NCBI RefSeq assembly: GCF_000631985.1
Contig: NZ_JFYN01000002.1
Coordinates: 1 to 64,000 of the forward strand
DNA from: Pseudomonas sp. RIT288
Lineage (GTDB): Bacteria; Pseudomonadota; Gammaproteobacteria; Pseudomonadales; Pseudomonadaceae
Length of the DNA stretch: 64,000 bases
Direction of reading: 5' to 3'
Shown here: positions 33,181 through 44,900 of the stretch, in pieces
Position numbering within the stretch: position 1 is the first letter of the stretch
Layout: the number at the start of each line of letters is the position of its first letter
Notes under the pieces: generated by a model
Told to the model about the DNA's origin: nothing
The model's input: only the letters and a program-made list of their open reading frames with translations
Database searches by the model: none
Position numbers and translations under genes: made by a program

Positions 33181-33197
33181 CGGGCAGGTCTCGAAGT

Positions 33198-34301
<1,104 letters not shown>

Positions 34302-34351
34302 GATGGTGGGCCTCCGCTTAAGTTAATTCAATTGCGCCGGGCATGCTTTTA

Positions 34352-34441
34352 TGTGGGAGCGAGCCTGCTCGCGAAAGCGGTGTGTCATTCACCATTAATG
34401 CCGACTGACACGCCCCCTTCGCGAGCAGGCTCGCTCCCACA
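34352..34441. repeat. REP-type inverted pair between mtlG and mtlK
   Basis: TGTGGGAGCGAGCCTGCTCGCGA (34352-34374) and its exact inverse TCGCGAGCAGGCTCGC...CACA (34419-34441) flank 44 bases. Second of three such doublets inside the mannitol operon. Confidence 0.88.
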
Positions 34442-34466
34442 GGGGATTGGGTACGGTTGGAGCACT

Positions 34467-35297
<831 letters not shown>

Positions 35298-35305
35298 GGC
35301 AGGCC

Positions 35306-36232
35306 TCAGGCTTTGTCAGTCAGGTTTTTGCCGATCATCCGCACCAGAATGATCGCGGCGATGTTGGCGATGACCACGGCAATCAAGCCGCCCGCCGAGG
35401 CCATGCCGACGTCGAACTGCACCAGCGCCTGGTTGTAGATCAGGTAGGCGAGGTTGGTCGAGGCGTAGCCGGGGCCGCCGTTGGTGGTGGTGAAAATCTC
35501 GGCGAACACCGACAGCAGGAAGATCGTTTCAATCATCACCACCACGGCAATCGGCCGCGCCAGGTGCGGCAGGGTCAGGTGCCAGAAGATCGCCACCGGA
35601 CCGGCGCCATCGAGACGCGCGGCTTCTTTCTGCTCCTGATCGAGGGACTGCATGGCGGTCATCAGGATCAGGATCGCGAAGGGCAGCCATTGCCACGAAA
35701 CAATGATGATGATCGACAGCAGCGGGTAGTGCGCCAGCCAGTCCACCGGTTGCGCGCCAAAGAGCTTCCAGATGTAGGCGAGGATTCCGGAGACCGGATG
35801 GAAAATCAGGTTTTTCCAGATCAGCGCGCCGACCGTGGGCATGATGAAGAACGGCGAAATCAGCATCACCCGCACGATGCCGCGACCGAGAAACTCGCTG
35901 GCTTCGAGCAACGCGCTGATCAGCACACCGAACACCACGCTGATCAGCAGCACGCTGCCCACCAGCAACAGGGTGTTGGTGGCGCCGGGCAGGAACCCGG
36001 AGTCGGTGAGGAAATAGCTGAAGTTCTCCAGCCCGACGAATTCGTTCACTCCCGGATCGAGCAGGTTGTAGCGAATCATCGAGAAGTAAATGGTCATGCC
36101 CAGCGGCACGATCATCCACAGCAGCAACAGGGCGACCGAAGGGCTGACCAGAAACCAGCCGGGATTGGCCACGCGGCTTTTACGTTGGGGCTGTGTCAGG
36201 TCGAGGTGGGCTTTGGCAGTTGAAGTATTCAT
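35306..36232 (-). CDS. mtlF: Mannitol/sorbitol ABC transporter, permease subunit
   Basis: 308 residues from the ATG at 36232 (a GTG at 36241 is possible). MalF-type inner membrane subunit: N-terminal segment PGWFLVSPSVALLLLWMIVP, EAA loop KEAARLDGAGPVAIFWHLTLPHLARP, several further hydrophobic segments and a C-terminal IAVVIANIAAIILVRMIG. Follows mtlE after a 153-base gap with a REP doublet. Confidence 0.93.
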   Translation of the reverse strand: MNTSTAKAHLDLTQPQRKSRVANPGWFLVSPSVALLLLWMIVPLGMTIYFSMIRYNLLDPGVNEFVGLENFSYFLTDSGFLPGATNTLLLVGSVLLISVVFGVLISALLEASEFLGRGIVRVMLISPFFIMPTVGALIWKNLIFHPVSGILAYIWKLFGAQPVDWLAHYPLLSIIIIVSWQWLPFAILILMTAMQSLDQEQKEAARLDGAGPVAIFWHLTLPHLARPIAVVVMIETIFLLSVFAEIFTTTNGGPGYASTNLAYLIYNQALVQFDVGMASAGGLIAVVIANIAAIILVRMIGKNLTDKA

Positions 36233-36272
36233 GGTGATCACAACCGAGTCATACAGACCTATGGAGATCTAA

Positions 36273-36362
36273 TGTAGGAGTGAGCCTGCTCGCGATAGCG
36301 GTGTATCAGCCACCGATGGTGTTGGATGGAAAATCGCCATCGCGAGCAGGCTCACTCCTACA
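36273..36362. repeat. REP-type inverted pair between mtlE and mtlF
   Basis: TGTAGGAGTGAGCCTGCTCGCGAT at 36273 onward and its inverse ATCGCGAGCAGGCTCACTCC...CA ending at 36362. Placed directly after the binding-protein gene, where such hairpins often stabilise the upstream message. Confidence 0.88.
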
Positions 36363-36385
36363 AAAGGCAGGAGCGAGCAGTGTGG

Positions 36386-37696
36386 TTACTTGGGATAACC
36401 GGCGCGCTTCATCTCGCGCTCGGTGGTTTGCTGCGCGGCGGCCAGGGCCTGATCCACCGTGGTCTGGCCGATCAGCGCTGCCGAGAACAGCTTGCCGACC
36501 TGGGTGCCCACGCCCTGGAATTCAGGAATGGTCACCAGTTGAATGCCGATGTAGGGCACCGGTTTCAGCGTCGGTTTGCTCGGGTCAGCGACCTTGAGCG
36601 ATTCGAGCGTGACCTTGGCGAACGGCGCCGCGCTCATGTAAGCATCGCTGTAGGTCGAGGCGCGGGTGCCCGGTGGCACGTTGGCGATGCCGTCGGTCTT
36701 GGCCACCAGCTCCCCATATTCCTTGGAGGTGGCCCAGGCGCTGAACGCTTTGGCGGCGTCCTTGGCCTTGGAACTGGTCGGAATCGCCAGTGCCCATGAA
36801 TACAGCCACGCCGAGCCTTTATCGGTGACCTGATGCGGGGCGAAGGTGAAGCCGACGTGATCGGCGACCTTGCTCTGGGTCTTGTCGGTGACGAACGAGC
36901 CGGCGACGCTGGCGTCAACCCAGATCGCGCACTTGCCGCTGTTGAACAGCGCAAGGTTTTCGTTGAAGCCGTTACTGGAGGCGCCCGGCGGGCCGGATTT
37001 CTTCATGGTGTCGACGTAGAAATTCAGCGCGTTTTTCCACTCGGGGCCATTGAATTCCGGCTGCCATTTCTCATCGAACCAGCGCGCGCCATAGGCGTTG
37101 GCGACAGTGGTGATCAGCGCCATGTTCTCGCCCCAGCCGGCCTTGCCGCGCAGACAGATGCCGTACTGCTCCTTGCCTTTGTCAGTGAGTTTTTCGGCGA
37201 AGCCGGCGATCTGTTCCCAGGTCGGGCGCTCCGGCATGCTCAGGCCGGCGTCCTTGAACAGGTCGGTACGGTAATAGGTGATCGAGCTTTCCGCGTAGAA
37301 CGGCAGGGCGTACAGCGAACCCTTGACCGACAGGCCTTCACGCACCGACGGGAACACGTCGTCGAGGGCGTAGCTGGCCGGCAGGTCCTTCATCGGTTCC
37401 AGCCAGCCCTTGGCCCCCCAGAGTGCCGCTTCGTACATGCCGATGGTCAACACATCGAACTGTCCGCCCTGGGTGGCGATGTCGGTAGTGAGGCGCTGGC
37501 GCAGGACGTTTTCTTCCAGTACCACCCAATTGAGCTTGATCTGCGGATGCTCGGACTCGAAGGTTTTCGAGAGCTTTTGCATGCGGATCATGTCGCTGTT
37601 GTTGACGGTGGCGATGGTCAGGGTCTGGGCGCCAAGGCTGACGCTGCTGAGGGTCATGCAGGTGAGGGCAAGCAGAGCTTTTGCAGTGGGTTGCAT
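36386..37696 (-). CDS. mtlE: Mannitol/sorbitol-binding protein of the ABC transporter
   Basis: 436 residues. Signal peptide MQPTAKALLALTCMTLSSVSLGAQ (cleavage near residue 23), then a type 1 extracellular solute-binding protein: LTIATVNNSDMIRMQKLSKTFESEHPQIKLNWVVLEENVLRQ, DVLTIGMYEAALWGAKGWLEPM, and SAWLYSWALAIPTSSKAKDAAKAFSAWATS. First gene of the mannitol operon, with a strong promoter and putative MtlR site upstream. Confidence 0.95.
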   Translation of the reverse strand: MQPTAKALLALTCMTLSSVSLGAQTLTIATVNNSDMIRMQKLSKTFESEHPQIKLNWVVLEENVLRQRLTTDIATQGGQFDVLTIGMYEAALWGAKGWLEPMKDLPASYALDDVFPSVREGLSVKGSLYALPFYAESSITYYRTDLFKDAGLSMPERPTWEQIAGFAEKLTDKGKEQYGICLRGKAGWGENMALITTVANAYGARWFDEKWQPEFNGPEWKNALNFYVDTMKKSGPPGASSNGFNENLALFNSGKCAIWVDASVAGSFVTDKTQSKVADHVGFTFAPHQVTDKGSAWLYSWALAIPTSSKAKDAAKAFSAWATSKEYGELVAKTDGIANVPPGTRASTYSDAYMSAAPFAKVTLESLKVADPSKPTLKPVPYIGIQLVTIPEFQGVGTQVGKLFSAALIGQTTVDQALAAAQQTTEREMKRAGYPK

Positions 37697-37780
37697 CGTG
37701 CACTCCTTTTCTGCGTCCGTTGGGAGGCAGAAGGACAGTTATTGTTTTTGTGTCTTCCGGTGCAGGAAGAATGTGTGCTG

Positions 37781-37809
37781 ATTACAGCCCTCAATCGACG
37801 GACTGACAA
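37781..37809 (-). promoter_or_regulatory. Candidate sigma-70 promoter of the mannitol operon
   Basis: Read on the minus strand, TTGTCA (37809-37804) and TGTAAT (37786-37781) are separated by exactly 17 bases; each matches its consensus at five of six positions. The mtlE ATG lies about 85 bases downstream of the -10. Confidence 0.65.
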
Positions 37810-37819
37810 ATCATCCGTC

Positions 37820-37846
37820 GCACTTGAACCGATACTTTTTTGCACT
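37820..37846 (-). promoter_or_regulatory. Candidate MtlR operator: two AGTGC direct repeats
   Basis: On the minus strand AGTGC occurs at 37846-37842 and again at 37824-37820, 22 bases apart, i.e. about two helical turns, just upstream of the -35. Direct repeats with this spacing next to the -35 are the usual site of AraC-family activators, and the activator gene mtlR is immediately upstream. The exact MtlR consensus was not available to compare. Confidence 0.45.
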
Positions 37847-37854
37847 GGCTAAAA

Positions 37855-37925
37855 ATCAAAAGATCGCAGCCTGCGTCAGCTCCTACAGGGATCTGTGCAG
37901 GAGCTGCCGCAGGCTGCGATCTTTT
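37855..37925. repeat. REP-type inverted pair after mtlR
   Basis: ATCAAAAGATCGCAGCCTGCG...TCCTAC is matched by GTGCAGGAGCTGCCGCAGGCTGCGATCTTTT, with a short loop near 37890. It touches the mtlR stop codon and probably ends mtlR transcription before the mtlE promoter. Confidence 0.8.
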
Positions 37926-38829
37926 AAGCGTGATTCTGTTCGGTCAGGCGCTGCACGGCGAGGCGTCGATAATGCGACGGTGTCATGCCCTTGAGTTGCT
38001 GGAAGCGGCGATTGAAGTTGGAAATGTTGTTGAACCCCGACTCGAAACACACCTCCGTCACCGGTTTGTCGCCATCGGCCAGCAGTTCGCAGGATTTGCT
38101 GATGCGCAGGCGATTGACGAACTCGATGAAGTTGCGCCCGGTGGCCTGTTTGAACACACGACTGAAATAGGTCGGCTTCATCCCCAGATGCTCGGCGACT
38201 TCTTCCAGGGTCAATTCGCGGGCGTAGTGGCTGAAGATGTAATCGACCGCGCGGTTGGTGCGGTCGATGTTGTGCTCGTCGGCCAGTTGCGTGTTGGTGG
38301 CGCCGGACAACAATTGATAATCATCAGTCGCCGCCAGCAGCTCCATCAGAATGAAAAAGTGCCCGAGACGCGTGATGCCGCGGCTGTCGGCAATCAGCTG
38401 CATCAGTTTCATCGCTTCGCGGATCGTGTCCTTGTCGCGAAATTCGATGCCGTATTGCGCGCGTTCCAGCAGCGGTGTCAGCGTCTTGAGTTCGGCAAAT
38501 ACCTGATGGCCGCTTTCGAACAATTCATCGGTGAAGTTCACCAGCATGTCGCGCTTTTCCACCACTTCATCTTCGGCCACCTGGCTGATCCAGTTGTGCG
38601 GCAGATTGGGCCCGGTGAGGAACAGTGTTTGCGGATAAAAATTGCCGATGTAGTCGCCGATGAACACCTTGCCGGAACTGGCGACGATCAGGTGCAGTTC
38701 GTATTCCTTGTGGAAATGCCAACGCACCAGCGGGCACGGAAAACCATGCTGACGGTAGATGATGGACAACCCGTTATGGTCGTCCATCAGTTCGTAGGAG
38801 GGATCAGTGATTCTGGTGGCCCGGGTCAT
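37924..38829 (-). CDS. mtlR: AraC-family transcriptional activator of the mannitol operon
   Basis: 301 residues. N-terminal cupin-type sensor (LVRWHFHKEYELHLIVASSGKVFIGDYIGNF, LTGPNLPHNWI), linker with dimerising helices, and a C-terminal double HTH (LTLEEVAEHLGMKPTYFSRVFKQATG, then CFESGFNNISNFNRRFQQLKGMTPSHYRR). It matches P. fluorescens MtlR in sequence style and position upstream of mtlE in the same direction. Expected to bind polyols and activate the operon. Confidence 0.93.
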   Translation of the reverse strand: MTRATRITDPSYELMDDHNGLSIIYRQHGFPCPLVRWHFHKEYELHLIVASSGKVFIGDYIGNFYPQTLFLTGPNLPHNWISQVAEDEVVEKRDMLVNFTDELFESGHQVFAELKTLTPLLERAQYGIEFRDKDTIREAMKLMQLIADSRGITRLGHFFILMELLAATDDYQLLSGATNTQLADEHNIDRTNRAVDYIFSHYARELTLEEVAEHLGMKPTYFSRVFKQATGRNFIEFVNRLRISKSCELLADGDKPVTEVCFESGFNNISNFNRRFQQLKGMTPSHYRRLAVQRLTEQNHA

Positions 38830-38897
38830 GTCCGATGCGTCTTGTTGTGGTGTTCAGATGCCCATCATGCACGTGCGCCAAGGACAGTTCCAGCGCC

Positions 38898-39767
38898 TCA
38901 GCCCCGGGTCTTCCTCAGGCCTTTGGCCTGATTGATCTGCTGGCAATGGCCGATCAGTGGAGTGCCACCGATGAAGTCGGCATTGATGATGCTGCACTTC
39001 GGTGCCCATCCCGAGTCCGGGCCAAACCATTGATTGAGCTCGTTGGTGATCCGTTTGACGCCGGCCAGTTCACCGTAGCTGGTGGCCGACAATGACCAGA
39101 GGCTGCCGGGTGCCGGCGGGTTGTCCAGCGTTCGGGTGATGTGTTGCTTGAGTTGCTCGGGAGAGGTGATATCCGAACCGCTCCATTCATGGCGGATTTT
39201 CGGCCAGTACAGGGGCGAATTGAAGTCCGGGTGCGAGTCGCTTGCCAATACCACGCGTTGTACCGAACTGGTCCTTTTAAGTTGCTCAATTGTCAGGTGG
39301 CTGTTGCTCCTGGGAATAAGCCGCGAAGCCAGTTCCGTGGTGATGACTTCATGGAAGCCTTTGTAATCGAATGGTTGATCGTTGATGCCCTTGAGTTCAT
39401 GTATGTCCAATACGATGAACTCGTTGGGATTTTCATTGAGGAAAAAGTCGAGACTTTTTACCAGCTCGCTCAAGGCGCGTCCCTGGAACAGTTTCACGCC
39501 ATGAAACGTATGGAACTTCTTGATGCCCAGCCAGTGTTCATCTGCATGCAGGCGCAAGTCGAAGGCGCGCACGCCTTCGTCAAGTTGCTGAATGAACGGG
39601 CCATCCTGGCAGACAAACCAGTTTTTCGCGGGGTGCAGATACGCCGGGTACGAAAAATCGTAGTCCAGCCCGGAGTTATGGGCGCCAGGCCAGACCACTT
39701 CACCAAGAGTCAGTCGGTCAATATCCGGCGTCGCGGCCATCCAGTTTTTGAAAGGGTAATTGTTCAT
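38898..39767 (-). CDS. Phosphatidylinositol-specific phospholipase C X-domain-like protein
   Basis: 289 residues. PI-PLC X-domain hallmarks: VVWPGAHNSGLDY with general base-type His30, LDEGVRAFDLRLHAD, second His in KFHTFHGVKLFQG (H86 or H89), FIVLDIHELKG. It would cleave phosphodiester-linked lipid head groups by the two-histidine mechanism. No signal peptide is seen at the N-terminus (MNNYPFKNWMAATPDID), unusual for bacterial secreted PI-PLCs. It stands alone, so a role cannot be deduced. Confidence 0.8.
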   Translation of the reverse strand: MNNYPFKNWMAATPDIDRLTLGEVVWPGAHNSGLDYDFSYPAYLHPAKNWFVCQDGPFIQQLDEGVRAFDLRLHADEHWLGIKKFHTFHGVKLFQGRALSELVKSLDFFLNENPNEFIVLDIHELKGINDQPFDYKGFHEVITTELASRLIPRSNSHLTIEQLKRTSSVQRVVLASDSHPDFNSPLYWPKIRHEWSGSDITSPEQLKQHITRTLDNPPAPGSLWSLSATSYGELAGVKRITNELNQWFGPDSGWAPKCSIINADFIGGTPLIGHCQQINQAKGLRKTRG

Positions 39768-39912
39768 GGTGCATTCCGTTGCAGATAAAGTTTAATTTTC
39801 CGACCGGTCGAGTTATTCGGTCAGCTCGGAAGTTATTCTTTGGTGCGAGCGGAAAAACTACAAGCCAGCACTCTTTGCAAAGTATTGGCAATGTGCTTTT
39901 GCACTTTGGTTA

Positions 39913-41205
39913 TCAACTTTTCTGGTTTTTTGCTTCGATCCACTGCGCCATGTATTGGGTGCTTTTATGCAAGTGGTGACGCAACATGCTGCCAGTAAAG
40001 TTGGCGCGACGTAACGCTGACAAGTTGGCGCGGCAATGTTGCAGGCGATCGATCAGCGCCGGGCCGTGATCAGTCTGCCGATAACGCGCGTTCAACAACG
40101 CAACGCCGGCCTGTTGTGCATCAGTCCAGCGCAGTCTGTCTTGGTGCAGTGCCACAGCGGCATCGGCCAAGGTCTGGGCCGACTGAGCCACCGCACCGGG
40201 CCAGGGCAATGCGCCGCCCATGCCTTCGGCGCCGATGGGCGTCGTGACATTGGGCGTGCCGCAGAGCATCGCATCGACGATCTTGCCCTTGATCCCCGCG
40301 CCGAAACGCAAAGGCGCCAGGCAAACCCGGGCTTGCGACATCACTTGCAGCGCATCTTCTGCCCAGTTCATCACATGAAACCCCTGCGCTGCGTTGTGCA
40401 GGGCTGTCGCCTTGGGCGGCGTATAGGCACCGTAGACATGCAGTTGGGCGCCGGGCAATTGCTGGCGGATCAGCGGCCAGACGGCGGTCTTCATCCACAG
40501 CACGGCGTCCCAGTTGGGCGCGTGACGGAAGTTGCCAATACTGAGAAAGTGCGCCCGCTCCTCAAAGGGGACGAACGAATCGCGCGGTGGTTCGAGCATC
40601 AGCGGGCACCAGTGCAGCAGGTCGCCAGGGACTTGAAACTGTTCGACCAGCAACTGGATTTCCACTTCGGAAATCATCAGATTCAGATCGCAGCGATACA
40701 ACGCGGCGATCTCCCGTTTGGCCAGGTCAGTATCGGCCATCAACGCGAATTCTTCGCGCAGCGCCGGTGCGAACAGGGCACTGAAATCCTGATTGTCCGG
40801 GTCGTCTTTCAAACGCTCCTTGAACCGTTGGTGGCGGGCGTGGCGCAGGCTCTGCAGGTCGGATGTCTCCAGTACGCGCAAGGCATTCGGGCAATGTTTC
40901 TCGACGCGCCAGCCGAACTGCTCTTCCATCATGAACTGGTCGAACAGCACGATATCCGGGGCCAGTTCACTGATGAAAATATCGAAGCTGCTGTTGTTGA
41001 GTTCGATCGGCACCTCGCGAATGCCCAGTGCCGTCAGATCGGCCTTGTGCTCGCCCGGGCCGGCCGGGCTGCTGAAGGTGATGTCCCAGCCTTGCTGCAG
41101 GAACGTATCGAGGATCTGCATCACGTGCCCGCTGGCTGCCGAAGAGCGCGGTTCGGGCCAGACGTAACCGATGACCAGAACTTTGGTGGCGGGGGATGCA
41201 GTCAT
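39913..41205 (-). CDS. GT4-type glycosyltransferase
   Basis: 430 residues. GT-B fold: N-terminal KVLVIGYVWPEPRSSAASGHVMQILDTFLQQGWDITF and LAPDIVLFDQFMMEEQFGWRVEKHCPNALRVLETSDL; C-terminal FLSIGNFRHAPNWDAVLWMKTAVWPLIRQQLPGAQLHVYG, CLAPLRFGAGIKGKIVDAMLCGTPNVTTPIGAEGM, the nucleotide-sugar site pattern of GT4 enzymes. Acceptor and sugar unknown; there is no polysaccharide cluster nearby. C-terminal 60 residues are Arg/His-rich helical. Confidence 0.82.
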   Translation of the reverse strand: MTASPATKVLVIGYVWPEPRSSAASGHVMQILDTFLQQGWDITFSSPAGPGEHKADLTALGIREVPIELNNSSFDIFISELAPDIVLFDQFMMEEQFGWRVEKHCPNALRVLETSDLQSLRHARHQRFKERLKDDPDNQDFSALFAPALREEFALMADTDLAKREIAALYRCDLNLMISEVEIQLLVEQFQVPGDLLHWCPLMLEPPRDSFVPFEERAHFLSIGNFRHAPNWDAVLWMKTAVWPLIRQQLPGAQLHVYGAYTPPKATALHNAAQGFHVMNWAEDALQVMSQARVCLAPLRFGAGIKGKIVDAMLCGTPNVTTPIGAEGMGGALPWPGAVAQSAQTLADAAVALHQDRLRWTDAQQAGVALLNARYRQTDHGPALIDRLQHCRANLSALRRANFTGSMLRHHLHKSTQYMAQWIEAKNQKS

Positions 41206-41287
41206 TGACGGGTGTTCCTTGCAGACAGGCGGCTGAAAATGGCGCGCAATTAGACCACATCTGCAGCCGCTGCCGGATCAAGGCCAA

Positions 41288-41650
41288 TCACTGGTTCAGA
41301 ATGCCCTTGACCTTGTCACGCAACTGATCGATCGAGAACGGTTTGCCGATCACGTGCATGCCGGCGGGTACTTCGATGTTCTCGGCGTAACCACTGGCGA
41401 ACAGGACGGGCAGGGTGGAGCGCAGTTCACGTGCCTTGCCGGCCAGTTCACTCCCCGTCATGCCCGGTAGGCCGTGGTCGGTCATCATCAAGTCGATATC
41501 CTTGCTCCGATCCCCGAGAATCTTCAACGCAGACTCGCCGTCGTCAGCCTCCAGCACACTGAATTCCAGCTCCTCCAGAACATCGACGATGAGCATGCGC
41601 ACGATGTCGTCGTCTTCTACTACAAGGATGGTGGGCGCTGGGGTGGACAT
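41288..41650 (-). CDS. Stand-alone response regulator receiver domain
   Basis: 120 residues from the ATG at 41650; the frame is open far upstream only as antisense of the kinase gene. Receiver pattern: TILVVEDDDIVRMLIVDVLEELEF, phosphoacceptor Asp in DLMMTDHGLPGMTG, LFASGYAE and IGKPFSIDQL. No output domain. Divergent from the large hybrid kinase gene at 41912 and probably a shuttle or phosphate sink for it (inference). Confidence 0.88.
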   Translation of the reverse strand: MSTPAPTILVVEDDDIVRMLIVDVLEELEFSVLEADDGESALKILGDRSKDIDLMMTDHGLPGMTGSELAGKARELRSTLPVLFASGYAENIEVPAGMHVIGKPFSIDQLRDKVKGILNQ

Positions 41651-41911
41651 AGGGATAGCTCTCAAGAAATGAAATCGGAACGGCGACCGGTCGAAAATGC
41701 CGGGCTCTTGCATGAGTAAGTGGCGCATGGCCACAAGTTCCCGAGCGGGTACAAAAAGATTAGCTGCAAATCGGGGCGGCAAGGATACCCGTTGCCTGAT
41801 GGAGAGGTGCAGCAAATGTAGGAAATTGCCACCATGGCAGTGAGAAAAATGGATCCATAGTACCGTTTTGGGGCAAACTGCCGGGTTTCGACAGTTCGAC
41901 AAGGCTACCCC

Positions 41912-44900
41912 ATGTCCACTCGGTCTACGGTTGATGAAACACGGTTCCGCAAACTCCTGACGCGCAACATCGGTTTGCCGCTGGGCGTTGGTGCGATCAG
42001 CGCCGTGTTCTTTGTGTCTCTGATTACCTATCTGTTGTCGGTGATCCAGTGGGTGGAGCACACCGATCGGGTGATCAACAACGCCAACGAAGCGGTGAAA
42101 CTCACCGTTGATCTGGAAACCGGCATGCGCGGTTTCCTGCTCAGCGGCGACGAGCACTTCCTCGACCCGTATGAAACCGCCAAGCCGCGGATCAACGTGG
42201 CGCTCAATACCTTGCTCGAATTGACCGCCGACAACCCGATTCAGACCGACCGGTTGCGGCGTCTGCAGGCTTTGCAGACCGAGTGGAGCAACTACGCGCA
42301 ATCGATGATCGATCTGCAACGCTCCAGCGGTGACTACCGGGGCGCGGTCAAGGCCGGGCGTGGCAAGCGCCTGACCGACGAAATTCGCAAGCAGTTCGAA
42401 GACGTGATTGATATGGAGCAGCAGTTGCGCGCCACGCGCAATGAAGAGGTGCGCCGTACCACGATCTGGAGCATCACTCTGTACCTGCTGTTCATCGCCG
42501 GGATCAGCGGCTTGCTGGCCTATGTCGGTCGCCGCGATCTGGTCAGTCTGTCGGACAGCTACAGTGCCAACCTCGCCGCGCAGCAGGCCAGCGCCGAGCG
42601 TCTGGAGCGCCAGGCGTGGATGCGCAGCGGCCAGACCGAGCTGGCGGAGCAGGTGCTGGGGCAACTGACGCTCAACCTGCTGGGGCGCAATATTCTGCAG
42701 TTCTGCGCGCAATACCTCGGCACTGCGGTGGCCGCGCTGTACGTACGCGAAGAGCACGGCGGCCTCAAGCGCGTGGCGTCCTATGGGTTCTCCCGCGAAC
42801 AGGAAGAAAAAGATCAGCAGATCTACAGCGGCGAAGGCATCGTCGGCCAGGTTGCCGAACAGGGGCAACTGATTCGCCTGGATTCGGTTCCGGCCGACTA
42901 CTTCAAAGTCAGCTCCGGCCTGGGCGCGGGCCTGCCGCACAGTGTGCTGGTGGTGCCGACCAGTGATGATGACCGGGTCAACGGGGTGATCGAACTGGGC
43001 TTCCTGCGCCCGCTCACCGACCGCGATATCGATTTGCTGGAACTGATTGCCGGCAACATCGGCACCTCGATCGAAGCGGCGCGTTATCGCCAGCGTCTGC
43101 AGGAAGTGCTGGCCGAAACCCAGCAGCTCAACGAAGAGTTGCAGGTACAGCAGGAAGAGCTGAAAACCGCCAACGAAGAGCTGGAAGAACAGTCGCGGAT
43201 TCTCAAGGAATCCCAGGCGCATCTGGAAACCCAGCAAGTCGAGCTGGAGCAGACCAACGAGCAGTTGGCCGAACAGGCGCAAACCCTGGCCGAGCAGCGC
43301 GACGCCATGGACCAGAAGAACACTGAACTCAATCAGGCACAGGTGCAGCTTGAAGAGCGCGCCGAAGAGCTGCAGCGTTCGAGCAAGTACAAGTCCGAAT
43401 TCCTCGCCAACATGTCCCACGAACTGCGCACGCCGCTGAACAGTTCGCTGATCCTCGCCAAGTTGCTGGCGGAGAACCCGCAGGACAATCTGACGGCCGA
43501 GCAGGTCAAGTTCGCCGAGTCGATCTATTCGGCGGGCAACGATCTGCTGAACCTGATCAACGACATTCTCGACATTTCCAAGGTCGAGGCCGGCAAGCTG
43601 GAAGTGATCCCGGAAAACACCAGTGTCGCGCGTCTGGCCGATGGCCTGCGCAGCGTGTTCGAACCGCTGGCGGCGGACAAGCAACTGACGTTCAGCGTCG
43701 AGTTGCAGCCGGATGCGCCGATCATGCTGTACACCGACCGCCAGCGTCTGGAACAGGTGATCAAGAACCTGCTGTCCAACGCCGTGAAGTTCACCGAACA
43801 CGGCGCGGTCAGCCTGACCATCGCCGGCCAGCCGAACGAACGCATTGCGTTTATCGTTCGCGATTCGGGGATCGGTATTGCCGCGGATCAGCAGGAAAGC
43901 ATCTTCGAAGCGTTCCGTCAGGCAGACGGCACCACCAACCGCAAGTACGGTGGCACCGGTCTGGGCTTGTCGATCTCGCGTGATCTGGCGGCCTTGCTCG
44001 GCGGCTCGATCAGCGTCAGCAGCGCGCCGGGGCAGGGCAGTGTGTTTACCCTGGTGTTGCCGCAGCAATACAGCGAGCCGGGTGACAGCCCTGCGATCCC
44101 GCTGACCTTCACGCCGCCGGTATCGGCCCCGGCTCCGGTGGTTCAGCCGCCATCGATTGCGGTGTCACCAATGGCCCCGGTGCACATCCCGCGTTTTGCC
44201 GATGACCGTGGCAAGGCGCCGTTCGCCACGCGCTGCATTCTGGTGGTGGAAGACGAGCCGAATTTCGCCCACATTCTTTACGACCTGGCCCACGAACTGG
44301 GTTATCAGTGCCTGGTGGCCCACGGTGCCGACGAAGGTTATGACCTGGCCCGCGAGTTCGTGCCGGACGCGATCCTGCTGGACATGCGTCTGCCGGACCA
44401 TTCCGGGCTGACCGTGCTGCAACGTTTGAAAGAACACGCCGAAACCCGGCACATTCCGGTGCATGTGATCTCGGTTGAAGACCGAGTCGAAGCGGCGATG
44501 CACATGGGCGCGATCGGTTATGCGGTCAAGCCGACCACCCGTGAAGAGCTCAAGGACGTGTTTGCCCGTCTCGAAGCCAAGTTGACCCAGAAGGTCAAAC
44601 GCGTGCTGCTGGTCGAAGATGACGATCTGCAACGCGAAAGCATCGCCCGCCTGATTGGCGACGACGACATCGAAATCACCGCCGTCGGTCTGGCTCAAGA
44701 GGCACTTGAAAAGCTGCGCACGACGATTTACGACTGCATGGTGATCGACCTGAAATTGCCGGACATGCTCGGCAACGATCTGCTCAAGCGCATGTCGACC
44801 GAGGATATCTGCTCGTTCCCGCCGGTCATTGTCTACACCGGGCGCAACCTGACCCGCGATGAAGAGGCCGAGCTGCGCAAGTATTCGCGCTCGATCATCA

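Noticed and set aside
41651..44068. Large minus-strand extension of the receiver gene
   Set aside because: The frame opposite the hybrid kinase has no recognisable domains; only the last 120 residues (41288-41650) are a receiver with its own ATG.
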